Shown: positions 53,453-63,914, counted from the first letter of the stretch. The stretch: 64,000 nt of DNA from Carboxylicivirga mesophila (GCF_018271975.1 NZ_JAGUCN010000011.1:1-64000); one strand, 5' to 3'. Translations and numbers: made by a program. The notes: a model not told the origin generated them from the letters alone.

Positions 53453-54433
53453 ATGGGCACTAATAAAATTCTGCTGAATGTGAAAGAGGGACTGGCGCGG
53501 AACTACATTGAGGCCATTCATGAGCGCTTCGGCGGTACAGCCACGCCCCACTCCTATCAATTACATACCGATGATTTGCAGGTAAGCATATTTACCTATG
53601 ACCTGCGACCCAACATGGAACTTTCCATCACACAAGGGCGAACAGCCACCCCCATATCAATGCACCGAACTCCCGATAAAGACCTGGATTTAATACATAT
53701 CAACATATTTAAGAAGGGACAAATAGAGCATGCCTATATGAGAAATAAACAGTACGTTGAGGCTACCACTTCTACAGGTGCTTTTATTCACAATGGTCGT
53801 TTTGCCCTGCAAGGCGAGATACCGGCCAACTTGTTTTACAGTTCGATAACCATCAAATTTACAAAAGAGGCTTTTCTGGATTTTATGCCCGAAGCTGCTG
53901 ATATGTACGAAGAGGCTTTTGGCCATAACCAGCCTATGACCTATCATATGCAGTTACCCATCGATTTAGAGCGCCTTACGGATGATATACTCTACTACCA
54001 GGATATTGAGTTTGGCGGTCGGCCCATGATTATAGCCAAAGGCCTTGAAACGCTTACCAGTTTAATTATGACGGCACAAAAGATGAGCAGTCAGAACAAC
54101 CTGAATGGCCTGCACGCCGACGACTACCAGCGGCTGATGCTGATTAAAAACCAGCTAATGTCAAGTTTCAACCAGAAGATTAATATCCAGACAATTGCCG
54201 ACACCTATGGCATCAGCACCTCAAAGCTCAAGCGCGACTTTAAAACATTGTTTGATTGTTCCATCTATCAATTCTATGCCCATGCTAAAATGGATGAGGC
54301 CTACCGCCGCCTAAAAACAGGTGATTACTCGGTTATGGAGGTGGGTTACGACCTGGGCTACTCCAACCTGTCGAAGTTTGCCAGCATGTTTAAAAAGGTA
54401 AAAGGCATTACACCAAGCGAGGTGAACAGATAA
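53453..54433 (+). CDS. AraC-family transcriptional regulator
   Basis: 326 residues. The C-terminal two helix-turn-helix units are clear: NIQTIADTYGISTSKLKRDF, KTLFDCSIYQFYAHAKMDEA, YRRLKTGDYSVMEVGYDLGY and SNLSKFASMFKKVKGITPSE. The N-terminal 220 residues are an effector/dimerisation part that I cannot assign. It stands alone after the import locus, with the same orientation, and may control it or another target. Confidence 0.88.
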   Translation: MGTNKILLNVKEGLARNYIEAIHERFGGTATPHSYQLHTDDLQVSIFTYDLRPNMELSITQGRTATPISMHRTPDKDLDLIHINIFKKGQIEHAYMRNKQYVEATTSTGAFIHNGRFALQGEIPANLFYSSITIKFTKEAFLDFMPEAADMYEEAFGHNQPMTYHMQLPIDLERLTDDILYYQDIEFGGRPMIIAKGLETLTSLIMTAQKMSSQNNLNGLHADDYQRLMLIKNQLMSSFNQKINIQTIADTYGISTSKLKRDFKTLFDCSIYQFYAHAKMDEAYRRLKTGDYSVMEVGYDLGYSNLSKFASMFKKVKGITPSEVNR

Positions 54434-54551
54434 GAGCGCCCGGAAGATTCCTTAAACACTAAAGGCTGATGACGAAACCTGCTCAGGAGCACATCTCGAT
54501 ATAAGCATGTCAATAACAGATGCACTCCCATTAATTCTGCTTTCTATCATT

Positions 54552-54782
54552 CGAAGTTCCGAATTGCAGCTTAGAAGTTCTAAAATAACAGATAGAAGTT
54601 CTAATTTACACCTTCGATGCTTCAAATTACATCTTCGAAGTTATAAAACAATAGCTCGAAGTTCCAGATTTGAAGTTAATAGTTCTGAAGCAGAAGTTTG
54701 AAGTTCCGAATCGGAAGTTATTAGTTCAAAAGTTGAAGTTCCGGGAAGCAAAACAGAAGTTTATAGCATTGAATCAGTACTT
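54552..54782. repeat. Degenerate 21-bp tandem repeat, 11 units in register
   Basis: Units of exactly 21 bp start at 54552, 54573, 54594 and every 21 bp after, to 54782. Most begin with a GAAGTTC-like core (CGAAGTTCC, AGAAGTTCT) and end in TT. No unit has gained or lost a base although the sequences diverge. A short frame at 54507-54701 shows heptads such as RSSELQL, RSSKITD, RSSNLHL but hits a stop inside unit 8; it is probably not a protein. It lies in the gap between AraC and the two-component genes. Confidence 0.75.
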
Positions 54783-54853
54783 CAACGGCGCAATGGAGCA
54801 CTTATGGGCATCACTGACTGAGTGATTATGTGGCTATTTAAACTAATGATAAA

Positions 54854-55495
54854 TCACACCTCTATTATGCCGTTTTTGATTGCCACAATGACCAGGTCAA
54901 TGGCATTTGAAACGTTGGACTTTATAAAAATATTCTCACGGTGCTTATCAACCGTTTTCTTGCTAATCTGCAGCTCTTCAGCTATCTGAGCACTGGTAAA
55001 GCCCTTGCCAATGTAACGGGTTATCTGCAATTCACGTTCGGTGAAACTTTTAAACACCGAGTTAACAGTCATATCTTCCTCGGCCTGAATTACATTTCTT
55101 CCGCCTTGGTATGCATAGCGCTTACCTTCAAGTACCGTGTGTAAAGCCTTTTTTATTTCAATAAAACTAGCACTCTTTAATACATAGCCCGAAGCGCCAG
55201 CCTTAAGCATATTGGCATACACCTTCTCACTAACATGCATGGTTAGTGCAATAATTTTAAGCCGGTGATTGATTTCAAGCGCTTTTTTTGTAGCCATTTC
55301 TCCCCCCATTATTGGCATTGAAACATCCATAAACACGAGGTCGATGTGACTTTTAGATTTAATAAGCTGAATAAACTCTCTGCCATCGCAGGCCTGGACC
55401 ACTTCGTTAACATAGGGCAGTTCGTTTAACAGGCTGCATAAACCTTCACGAAACAGCTTGTGATCATCAACAACAGCTACAGAAATGTTTTTCAT
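54854..55495 (-). CDS. LuxR/NarL-type response regulator
   Basis: 213 residues from ATG 55495. The receiver has DDHKLFREGL and VFMDVSMPIMGG with the phosphorylated Asp. The C-terminal LuxR helix-turn-helix contains FTERELQITRYIGKGFTSAQ and IAEELQISKKTVDKHRENIF. It is the partner of the sensor kinase just upstream and probably acts as a DNA-binding activator after phosphorylation. The region before 55495 was excluded because the true start is the second ATG. Confidence 0.92.
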   Translation of the reverse strand: MKNISVAVVDDHKLFREGLCSLLNELPYVNEVVQACDGREFIQLIKSKSHIDLVFMDVSMPIMGGEMATKKALEINHRLKIIALTMHVSEKVYANMLKAGASGYVLKSASFIEIKKALHTVLEGKRYAYQGGRNVIQAEEDMTVNSVFKSFTERELQITRYIGKGFTSAQIAEELQISKKTVDKHRENIFIKSNVSNAIDLVIVAIKNGIIEV

Positions 55496-55692
55496 ATTAT
55501 ATGACATAAAGAGATTAAAAAATACTTATCAAAGATTATACCTAACCCAACAAAAGCAGTCGAAAACAGCTAACAAAAGCACCAATATTATCACTTGCTA
55601 AGCTTTTATAAGTAGAATCCAAATTCAGATGCTTAATTTTAGTGCGACTGGTGATAAAATAACGACCAGGTGCAAATGTAAACTTGCCTGCC

Positions 55693-56679
55693 TTACACCT
55701 TTTTTAAACGACTCATCAAAGGCACATCAATATTAACAAACATGCCTCCGCTACTGGTATTTTCAACCACTAAACCTGCGCCTATTGCCTTGGCTCTTGA
55801 GGCGATATTCAATAGCCCCATGCCTTTACCAAACGCCTGCTCAGCATCAAATCCCCTCCCATCATCGGTATAGATAAACACCAGCATTTCAGGTGTTTTA
55901 TACAATGAAACACTGGCCATCGAAGCATCGGCATGTTTAATGGTATTATTCAGCAGTTCGCAAAAAACCCTATACAACACAATCTCAATATTAAAGTCAT
56001 ACTTTTCATCGCTAATATTGGTATGAAACTTAACATTAAGCAGGTTCTTCACCCCGCTCCGCCTGACGAAACTCCTCATAGCCTCTAAAACACTTCCTTG
56101 CTTTAGGGCCAGTGGCCTTAGCTGATTTGATATTTCGTAAACCGATAGAACACCCTGTGCCACCGAATCGTTAATACTTTTCAATTTCGATTGCTGCTCC
56201 TCATCCAGCTTCTCAGTTTTAAAAGTAGACAACAGCATGCGGGTGATGGACAACACCGGCCCCAGTCCATCATGAATCTCCTGGGCAATACGCTTCTTTT
56301 CATTTTCCTCGGTAATAACCATTGCGGCCATAACCTTTTCTTCAGTCTTTTTTTGCTTAATACTCAGTTCCTCTAAATCATTCAGAATTCGCCGGATATA
56401 GACAGACGCTACCAGCATAGTGATGGATATAATGAGCGCCAGCCAAACATTAGATACTTCAAATACGTCATAAGAGCTATTAAAAAGATAGTCGACCATA
56501 TTAACCAATAGCCTGATTGCCATCAATAGAAAACCCAGCGAAATAGCTATCCAGGCAATATTGTATCGGGTTTTGGGAATCAGGCCAGTGGCTATTGATG
56601 CCGCTGCAACCTGTATCAAAACCGAAGTAAACAACAGTACCTCATGAAGTAATGTAAAACCAGTATCTAATTCATCCAT
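55693..56679 (-). CDS. NarX/DegS-like sensor histidine kinase
   Basis: 328 residues. Several N-terminal membrane helices (about 13-105: LFTSVLIQVAAASIATGLI, AWIAISLGFLLMAIRLLVNM, WLALIISITMLVASVYI), then the HisKA_3 helix EENEKKRIAQEIHDGLGPVL with the phosphorylated His. The HATPase part has FCELLNNTIKHADASMASVS and YTDDGRGFDAEQAF, GKGMGLLNIASRAKAIGAGL. No large sensor domain is present, so the signal is probably sensed in or through the membrane. It is transcribed with the response regulator. Confidence 0.92.
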   Translation of the reverse strand: MDELDTGFTLLHEVLLFTSVLIQVAAASIATGLIPKTRYNIAWIAISLGFLLMAIRLLVNMVDYLFNSSYDVFEVSNVWLALIISITMLVASVYIRRILNDLEELSIKQKKTEEKVMAAMVITEENEKKRIAQEIHDGLGPVLSITRMLLSTFKTEKLDEEQQSKLKSINDSVAQGVLSVYEISNQLRPLALKQGSVLEAMRSFVRRSGVKNLLNVKFHTNISDEKYDFNIEIVLYRVFCELLNNTIKHADASMASVSLYKTPEMLVFIYTDDGRGFDAEQAFGKGMGLLNIASRAKAIGAGLVVENTSSGGMFVNIDVPLMSRLKKV

Positions 56680-56777
56680 GTCTGTTTTTATTTGAAAGCG
56701 TTTGCTACTGAGGGGTGGATATTCCTTTCAAAAAGTATGCCTGACAGCCAACTAATAGCCATATATAAAGTAGCAGT

Positions 56778-56808
56778 AAAGGCTATCTCAAAAATGAGAT
56801 AGCCTTTT
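56778..56808. terminator. Bidirectional-like terminator after susD
   Basis: AAAGGCTATCTCA-AAAA-TGAGATAGCCTTTT. A strong stem with T residues on both sides, between susD and the kinase gene. Confidence 0.85.
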
Positions 56809-56830
56809 GAACTGAAATAAAGATTATAGC

Positions 56831-58351
56831 TTATGGATTTTGATCTTCCTGACCAATTTCATCATTGGCATCAATTTCAACCTGTGGAATTCGATATATC
56901 AACAACTTGTCATTAGCCAATACATTCATTATTACATTGGGTCTATGATTTTCAGAGCCGGTACGATCAATAGCTTCATTACGACGCTTGAGGTCGAACA
57001 GACGTGTACCTTCACCCCACATATCAATACGTTTCTGAAGGTCAATCTCAGCCATCAGCTCTTCACCCGATTTAGTGCAAGTATAACCAGCCATACGTGC
57101 TTGCATAATAGTTTCCAAGGCTGCTTTGGCATCTCCTTCATGTCCATCTAAATACAATGCTTCTGCTTTTAAATAATGCATTTCGGCTACTCGCAGATAA
57201 ATGTAATCTGATTCGAATCCACCTACATCTCTAAATTTCTTATTCACATATAATTTAGGATCGCGTGACACTTTAATTGGATCGCCATTCTCATCATCTT
57301 CTTCGCCATTAATCAGTCGCTCTTCAAACCACATTTGGCGCACATCGCCTTCCTGAGCAGCTAAAGCTTCAACCAACTCGGATGTAGGCTCTTTGTATTG
57401 CCCCAACGCACCTCCATAACCGCCGGCATCTGCATCAATATGACTCATAAATGAGGCATAAAAAGTATTAGTTTCTGTACTAATTAAGGCACCCCACAAC
57501 ACTTCGTTTTTATTACCACTAACCGTGTTAAAACCAAAACCGGCCAGCTCATCAGCTGTCATTAAAGGCACACCATCAATGGCAATGTCGGCATACTTCA
57601 CCACCTCCTGCCATTGATTTGGATAATCGTTTACAAAGCTAAGTACCTTAGCATATATAGCAGCAGCTGCATATTGATTCAACCTTCCACTTGCAGAATT
57701 GGTTCCCTTTAAATAGTTATAGCCTTTATCAATATCACTCAATATTAAGTCATATACATCTCTTACCGGCTGACGGGCCAACTTCATTTCATCTTCTGTA
57801 ATAATTGGCACACCAGGTGCGTCCTTATTCCACTGGTAGGGGTGCTGGTACATATTGATTAACCAAAAATAGAAGTAGGCACGGGCTGTATAAGCCTGAC
57901 CAATTGCGTTACGCGAAACTGCATTTTCCAGCTCTTCACCATCTTGTGGTTTGATTAAACCAATAACCGTATTAGCACCACGAATACCATCGTACATGGT
58001 ACGCCATGCGCTTCTTGGACGGCGGTATGGAGCTCCTCTATTATCTAGCTGATAGTCAAAATTAAACCATTGTGTAATATTATAGGCAATATCATCGGTC
58101 ATCATATCGGTAGCCAGCATCATAGCCCTCAAACCAAAATCGTCGTGCGAATCCCTGTACTTGAACAAATCGTAGTACATCCCCAACAAGTATCCCTCAG
58201 TAATTTTATCGGGGTTTGTTTTCAATAGTTCATCCGCTCTATCTGATGACAGGTATCTATCTGGATCAGCATCCAGGAAATCATCAGAACAGGCTGTTAC
58301 AAAAAGCAACAAGGCTAATAGAAGTTTGATATCTAATTTCATAGTTCTCAT
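56831..58351 (-). CDS. SusD-family surface lipoprotein
   Basis: 506 residues (or 503 from ATG 58342). Lipobox FVTAC at about 21. SusD fold: FLDADPDRYLSSDRADELLK, YDGIRGANTVIGLIKPQDGE, SRNAIGQAYTARAYFYFWLI, then YAAAAIYAKVLSFVNDYPNQ and the C-terminal AEMHYLKAEALYLDGHEGDA, ERLINGEEDDENGDP. It binds the ligand at the surface for the adjacent SusC. No glycan-active enzyme lies beside the pair in the window, so the substrate is unknown. Confidence 0.94.
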   Translation of the reverse strand: MRTMKLDIKLLLALLLFVTACSDDFLDADPDRYLSSDRADELLKTNPDKITEGYLLGMYYDLFKYRDSHDDFGLRAMMLATDMMTDDIAYNITQWFNFDYQLDNRGAPYRRPRSAWRTMYDGIRGANTVIGLIKPQDGEELENAVSRNAIGQAYTARAYFYFWLINMYQHPYQWNKDAPGVPIITEDEMKLARQPVRDVYDLILSDIDKGYNYLKGTNSASGRLNQYAAAAIYAKVLSFVNDYPNQWQEVVKYADIAIDGVPLMTADELAGFGFNTVSGNKNEVLWGALISTETNTFYASFMSHIDADAGGYGGALGQYKEPTSELVEALAAQEGDVRQMWFEERLINGEEDDENGDPIKVSRDPKLYVNKKFRDVGGFESDYIYLRVAEMHYLKAEALYLDGHEGDAKAALETIMQARMAGYTCTKSGEELMAEIDLQKRIDMWGEGTRLFDLKRRNEAIDRTGSENHRPNVIMNVLANDKLLIYRIPQVEIDANDEIGQEDQNP

Positions 58352-58359
58352 TTAATTAA

Positions 58360-61300
58360 TTAAAACGTTACGTTTAATCCTAAAGACATAGTTCGAACGG
58401 CATTGTACTTATACTCTGTTGAACCATCGAAAAACTGACGTGGATCAAGTCCTTTTCGCTTGGAGAATAAGGCCACATTATCGGCTGCCATATACACACG
58501 CAATGACTGAATATTCATCTGATTCAGCAGCTGAGGCTTAAAAGTATAGCCCAATGTTATGTTACGAATATTAAAATAAGAAGCATCTGTCAGGAAACGA
58601 TCTGACTGCTGATTAGCCTCCTGATAACCATATTCCACACGAGGTACATCAGTTTTTGTATTCTCAGGTGTCCACGAGTTATGAATATCTGTATGCCAGT
58701 TAGCACCAGCCCTACCTGAGCTCATCATGCCTGCATAGTTTGAGTCATAGACTTTGCCTCCAATCTGGAAAGCTGTCTGTACAAATAAATCAAAACCTTT
58801 ATAGTTTAGGCTGGTACTAACACCTCCAATTAAATCAGGCAAAGAAGTTCCTACCACTTCACGGCTAGAAGCTAATGCATCATCATATTCATTAGTTGTT
58901 TCCCATACAGTGTTACCCTCAGTGTCGGTTGATTTCATCCAATACAGCGCATCACCATTGGTTTCATCTACACCGGCATACTTAACCATGTAGAAATCAT
59001 AAATTGAGCCGTCTTCCTGTAATATTTTAGAACCACGAATGATGCCTTCTTCACGTTTATCTTCCGGCAAGCGTGTGATTTCATTCTTGTAATGCGTAGC
59101 ATTTAACGACATGTTCCAGGTAAATCCACCGCGACGAATAATATCACCACCTACAGTAAAGTCGATCCCTTTATTCACCATATCGGCAATATTTTCAGGA
59201 ACGTATGCAATACCGGTTGAGTTAGGTACCGGGTTATTAAATAACAGGTCATAAGTGTTTCTTACGAAGTATTCAAACTCCACATTTAAGCGGTTACGAT
59301 ATGCGCTCATCTCCACCCCAATATTGAAATTATGACTGGTTTCCCAGGTCAAATCAGGATTTCCCTTGTAGAACAATGACAAGGCAGGTTTATTATCCAC
59401 ATTAATCACATTATACAGATCCATGTATGGTGTATAAACAACATTGCCGGCATTATCCAATATTCCATCATTACCTTGTACACCGTAAGATGATTTCAAT
59501 TTCAGGTTATCCAGCCAATCTACATCGGCCAGGAAGCCTTCCTGGTTAATACGCCACGAGCCACCAACAGACCAGAAATTACCCCAGCGATTATCAGGGT
59601 GGAATTTAGAAGAACCATCGCGTCGTATACTGGCTGAGAAATAATACTTACCACCATAATCGTAAGTTAACTGTCCTAAATAACTCTCAATAGAATGCAC
59701 ATTGGTGTATGAACCCATATCGTTCATTACCGCACCATTATTCAACTCGTGATTTTTAGGATCCAGAAACTGAATCTTTGATGCCATCAGATAATTCATC
59801 TTATAACCATAGCTCTCGTGACCAGCTAAAGCACTAATGGTATGCTTACCAAATGTTTTGTTGTAGTTTAATAACTGGTTGAAAGTAGTGGTTTCGTATC
59901 GATAAGAATATTTATACGAACGCCCATTAACATTCTGCGCATCACCGTGCAATGGTGAATAAAAAGTGGTGTTTAAACGGTTACGCACATCATACCCCAG
60001 ATTAGACGTAAACGATAAACCATCATAAATATCAAACTTAACGAAAGTACGTGTACTCAGGTTATCATTCAGTGTTTCATTCAAATCGGTTTGAGATGAA
60101 GATGCCGGGTTGGTATTGGCTCCCCATGGTCTCTGTCCCATATCATGCCCTTTACCACTGCCAAAATCATACAAAAGCTCTCCGCTATCGCTATACTGTC
60201 TATCTCCATTACCGTCATATACAAACACCGGATATACTGGCGCAATATTCTGGGCAAACATAAATGGATTAGAGAAGTTTGAACTCCCAGTTGCACGAGG
60301 TTGAGATTGGATACCGCGCGAATAAGAAATATTACTGCCTACCTGGAACCAATCTGTTACATTGTGCTCAATATTGGCACGGGTTGAAATACGCTCATAG
60401 CCTGTATTGGCTACAATACCTTCGTCATTCAGATAACCCAATGACATAAAATACTTGGTTTGATCATTGGCACCACTAAAATTTAGATTATACTCCTGAC
60501 GTATACCACGTGAGAACATTTCATCAAACCAATTATCATTATATAGATAAGGCGCATCTGTCAACACACCATCAGGCGATACAATTTGAGTTACATTTCC
60601 ACCATAGGCATTATAACCACCCAATTCAGAAAGCAATCGCTGAGAAGCTAATGCTCTATCGCCCAATTGAGTTCCAAGAGCCTCCCACGACTTAAGGTAG
60701 TACTCACCGGGATCTTCCATTACATCATACATTGGTACTCCAAGTGAGTTGACACCAACACGAGAATCGAAGTTTACTTGCATTTTCCCCTGCTTACCTT
60801 TTTTGGTGGTAATCATAACAACACCATTGGCAGCACGCGAACCATACAGTGCTGCAGAGGCCGCGTCTTTCAATACTGAAAGAGATTCAATATCCTGCGG
60901 ATTAATAGAACTGATGGTACCGGTATAAGGCACTCCGTCAACAACAATTAGTGGTGAACTAGCCGCATTAATCGAGCCAATACCACGAATTCGAATCGAA
61001 GCATCACTGCCCGGCTGACCTGTTCCGGCTACCTGTAAACCTGCTGCGGTACCAGCTAAAGCTTGTGTTACTGATGATGTTTGCATCTTGGCAATGTTGT
61101 CACCTTTAACAGTGGCTGCCGAACCGGTAAATGACGATTTCTTAGCTGTACCATAGGCCACCACCACTACTTCGTCAACATCCATTGACTCACTTTTAAG
61201 CGCAACATTAATGGTAGACTGCCCAGTGTATGCCACTTCGCTGGTTTGCATGCCTACAAACGAAAACACAATAGTAGATGCATTGCCAGGTACATTTAAG

Positions 61301-61482
61301 GTATAACTTCCGTCTGGTGTTGTAACAGTACCAATTGTGGTACCTTTAACAAAAACTGATACGCCGGGGATTGGACTCCCATCCAGCTCATCAGTCACGG
61401 TTCCCTTGAGAACGCTTGTTTGAGCCATTATATGGCATGCAAACAAGAACATCACAGTAAGTGATAAAACTACTTTTTTCAT
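58360..61482 (-). CDS. SusC-type TonB-dependent receptor
   Basis: 1040 residues from ATG 61482. Signal peptide MKKVVLSLTVMFLFACHIMA, then a carboxypeptidase-D-like domain (TVTDELDGSPIPGVSVFVKG, at about 28-100), plug with VVVVAYGTAKKSSFTGSAAT and GIGSINAASSPLIVVDGVPY, SLSVLKDAASAALYGSRAAN, and barrel. It has no STN domain, so unlike the first SusC it is not expected to signal to FecR. The C-terminus is KYNAVRTMSLGLNVTF. It is co-transcribed with susD (8-base gap). Confidence 0.95.
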   Translation of the reverse strand: MKKVVLSLTVMFLFACHIMAQTSVLKGTVTDELDGSPIPGVSVFVKGTTIGTVTTPDGSYTLNVPGNASTIVFSFVGMQTSEVAYTGQSTINVALKSESMDVDEVVVVAYGTAKKSSFTGSAATVKGDNIAKMQTSSVTQALAGTAAGLQVAGTGQPGSDASIRIRGIGSINAASSPLIVVDGVPYTGTISSINPQDIESLSVLKDAASAALYGSRAANGVVMITTKKGKQGKMQVNFDSRVGVNSLGVPMYDVMEDPGEYYLKSWEALGTQLGDRALASQRLLSELGGYNAYGGNVTQIVSPDGVLTDAPYLYNDNWFDEMFSRGIRQEYNLNFSGANDQTKYFMSLGYLNDEGIVANTGYERISTRANIEHNVTDWFQVGSNISYSRGIQSQPRATGSSNFSNPFMFAQNIAPVYPVFVYDGNGDRQYSDSGELLYDFGSGKGHDMGQRPWGANTNPASSSQTDLNETLNDNLSTRTFVKFDIYDGLSFTSNLGYDVRNRLNTTFYSPLHGDAQNVNGRSYKYSYRYETTTFNQLLNYNKTFGKHTISALAGHESYGYKMNYLMASKIQFLDPKNHELNNGAVMNDMGSYTNVHSIESYLGQLTYDYGGKYYFSASIRRDGSSKFHPDNRWGNFWSVGGSWRINQEGFLADVDWLDNLKLKSSYGVQGNDGILDNAGNVVYTPYMDLYNVINVDNKPALSLFYKGNPDLTWETSHNFNIGVEMSAYRNRLNVEFEYFVRNTYDLLFNNPVPNSTGIAYVPENIADMVNKGIDFTVGGDIIRRGGFTWNMSLNATHYKNEITRLPEDKREEGIIRGSKILQEDGSIYDFYMVKYAGVDETNGDALYWMKSTDTEGNTVWETTNEYDDALASSREVVGTSLPDLIGGVSTSLNYKGFDLFVQTAFQIGGKVYDSNYAGMMSSGRAGANWHTDIHNSWTPENTKTDVPRVEYGYQEANQQSDRFLTDASYFNIRNITLGYTFKPQLLNQMNIQSLRVYMAADNVALFSKRKGLDPRQFFDGSTEYKYNAVRTMSLGLNVTF

Positions 61483-61488
61483 ACGCAA

Positions 61489-62624
61489 ATAAAGATTTAA
61501 TTGATAAAATTTGAACTGATATATTTATATATATAGATCAAGTACAGACTAACCGGCAATTGGGTAATTACCAACATAAGTCCAAGGCATTGACTTGTGT
61601 AATAAGCCAACAAAGGCAGGACATAAACGAACGATTATACTAAGGACTTTCATAGTTGTGACCATTTAATGATTATTAACGAATCGGGACGATACCGGGA
61701 CTTGAATAAAAAAAGAATGCCTGACCAACTGCTAAGCAACTAATGCCAGAGCATTCCTTTTGTCCTAGTATATTAATCTAAACCTAACAGCCACGTTTGA
61801 CTGCCTTCGCGTCTATGATTCATGTATCAAAAATTCTCCTGGGTTGATACAAATGTAGGTTTCGGGTATGAGCGCCTTATCAGTAGAAATCCCTATACTG
61901 CCACACTGATCAGCCACAACACATTCAAACAAGAAATAGGAATATTTAACACTTACTACCTGGATAGTTATGCCCTCAGGCAAATTAAATCGGAAGAAAT
62001 AATACTCAAACTAAATGGCTCCTCAAATAACAATGAGGTACTATATAAGATGTTACGAACATACTAACTCAACTCATTTCAGCATTTCATTAATTTTAAA
62101 ATGCCACTTATCATGTGTTAAAAGCTATATATTTTGTTCAATTTACTTTTCAAAAAAACAGACTATAAAACTTGATTTTTTTAAAGATTCACTTAAAAAA
62201 ATTGCTCTGCCGAAAGTGGGAGTTAAAAATGGACAGGTATCAATAGCTGCAAACATGACAATTGTCAGTATTAATAGGGATCCAATGAGAGATTTGTAGG
62301 CACCTTCAGCAAAAACAAACCTGGGAATAACAAAAACGAAGTGGTAATTTTACAAGACGATGGGAATTGACCTAAAACAATAGCTATCAACACAAAAGGG
62401 CATGCCTATAAAAAGATGTTCATTAGAGCTGAACGATGCACCATGCCACTGCAAATCGTATTGATTGTTTCTAAAGCAATTATTGTGCAATATCCATGGA
62501 TATGCTCAGAACACCAGCACATTCATAAATTCGGAAGGAAACTTTCCTTATAATGCTCTTTTTATCTGACTAACATATAATCAAAAGATTAAAGACCGAT
62601 AAGCAAACTTAGATGAGTTGCTCC
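61489..62624. other. 1.1-kb stretch without a supported gene
   Basis: Between susC and the AHSA1-like gene. Plus-strand frames at 61822-62067 and 62015-62299 have no ribosome site or recognisable domain and look degraded. AAAGAATGC and GCATTCCTTT around 61709-61760 make a weak hairpin. The frames after 62300 are broken by stops in DDGN*PKTIAINTKGHAYKKMF. This may be decayed coding DNA. Confidence 0.4.
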
Positions 62625-63014
62625 TTATTCAACCTCCAAAAAGGTTTTAATGGCTCCCAGGTAATAGTCATTCCACCCCTCTACAATATCGTCATAGGCT
62701 TCTTCTGGAATATTGGTATGTAGCAAATCAATTTGCACTTTGCCGCCTCCCTGAGGAAAGAACTTAATGGTTGCAATTGAAGGTTCATCTTGTTCGCCAA
62801 AATACCACTCCTGCACTATTTTCTTTTCTTCTTCAACTTCTAAAACACGTCCAACAATATCGCCCTCCCACAGCGAGAACTCTGAGCCGGCCTCACTACT
62901 CATCACTGCCGGATAACCACTCCAAAGCTCTATGGTAAACGGATTGATAAATGCCGCAAAAGCATCTTCCATTTCAGCCTTGACTTTAATACGTGTTTTG
63001 AAATCTTTATACAT
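62625..63014 (-). CDS. AHSA1/START-like domain protein
   Basis: 129 residues from ATG 63014. YKDFKTRIKVKAEMEDAFAA, FINPFTIELWSGYPAVMSSE and EFSLWEGDIVGRVLEVEEEK match the Activator-of-Hsp90 homologue/SRPBCC fold, ending IPEEAYDDIVEGWNDYYLGA, IKTFLEVE. Such proteins bind small hydrophobic ligands or cofactors; the function here is unknown. The longer frame from 63062 starts in the upstream non-coding region. It lies 103 bases downstream of the EFR1-like gene on the same strand. Confidence 0.85.
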   Translation of the reverse strand: MYKDFKTRIKVKAEMEDAFAAFINPFTIELWSGYPAVMSSEAGSEFSLWEGDIVGRVLEVEEEKKIVQEWYFGEQDEPSIATIKFFPQGGGKVQIDLLHTNIPEEAYDDIVEGWNDYYLGAIKTFLEVE

Positions 63015-63116
63015 GGTATCAAATTTTAGACAAAGGAAAGCAAAATTGTTGAACCAATGCATTGCAAAATTGTCAATTTTGGGAGAGTAGTTCAGATCGT
63101 TCTCCCAACCAACCTA

Positions 63117-63914
63117 TTACAAAGGAATAAATACTTCCACCTCTTTACGTTCCTGACTTTGTTCCTCAAAACGTTTGCGAGTCATGTAGTATAATAAACC
63201 ACTGAATTTACGGGCATTATACGAACACATTTCCACACAGCGTGCACAGGCAATACATGCTTTTTTATTGGTTCTCTTAGGATTATCCTGATCAATAGCT
63301 CCAACCGGACATAAACGTGCACAAGCTCCACAAAAGTTGCAATTTGAATTAGCTCGTGCTGCAATCGGCACTTCACCTGCCACATGGTTGGGATGATGTC
63401 CTTTTAACCTTAACTTGCCGTCGGTAGTGAGCCTGGCATGCTTAACGCTTTGCTTACCAAATTGCCTGGCTTTATCAAGATCCTTCTTATCCGGACGCCC
63501 TTTTGCCACTTCCTGGAAAATTGAATGCCTGGCGACAAAAGCGCCTGAACTAATCGGAATAAAACCGGCATCGCTACATACCTGAACCAACTCATCCAAG
63601 GTGTACTGATAATCGTTATTCCCATAAACGCAAGTAATTACAGTTCTTGCTCCATTACCGTTGATCTGCTCAAGGTATTGGCGTGCCAATTCCGGCACTC
63701 TGCCCGAGTATGCTGGCACTCCTACAACCGCCACATCCTCAGGAGCAATACTAATTTTCTTCTGAAGGCCTTGCGTAATATCATAACTAACAACCTTTCC
63801 GGGTATTCCGGAGGCAATGGCTTCAACTACTTTTTTGGTAGATCTGGCAGGACTAAAAAAAATAGCATGAACCGTTCGGTTATGCTGTATTTCAGTTATT
63901 GATGGCTGCAACAT
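63117..63914 (-). CDS. EFR1-type flavodoxin/4Fe-4S ferredoxin protein
   Basis: 265 residues. N-terminal flavodoxin-like domain: AIFFSPARSTKKVVEAIASG, DVAVVGVPAYSGRVPELARQ, TVITCVYGNNDYQYTLDELV. The C-terminal part has two 4Fe-4S motifs, NCNFCGACARLCPVGAI and ACIACARCVEMCSYNARKF, with CxxCxxCxxxC spacing. It carries electrons between FMN and iron-sulfur centres in the cytoplasm, typical of anaerobic or facultative Bacteroidota. Its redox partner is not next to it. Confidence 0.9.
   Translation of the reverse strand: MLQPSITEIQHNRTVHAIFFSPARSTKKVVEAIASGIPGKVVSYDITQGLQKKISIAPEDVAVVGVPAYSGRVPELARQYLEQINGNGARTVITCVYGNNDYQYTLDELVQVCSDAGFIPISSGAFVARHSIFQEVAKGRPDKKDLDKARQFGKQSVKHARLTTDGKLRLKGHHPNHVAGEVPIAARANSNCNFCGACARLCPVGAIDQDNPKRTNKKACIACARCVEMCSYNARKFSGLLYYMTRKRFEEQSQERKEVEVFIPL

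Noticed and set aside
54507-54701. A small protein of heptad repeats (RSSELQL etc.)
   Set aside because: It only reflects the 21-bp repeat; the frame stops inside unit 8 and has no ribosome site.
61822-62299. Two small genes before the AHSA1-like gene
   Set aside because: No ribosome sites, no recognised domain, and overlapping frames.
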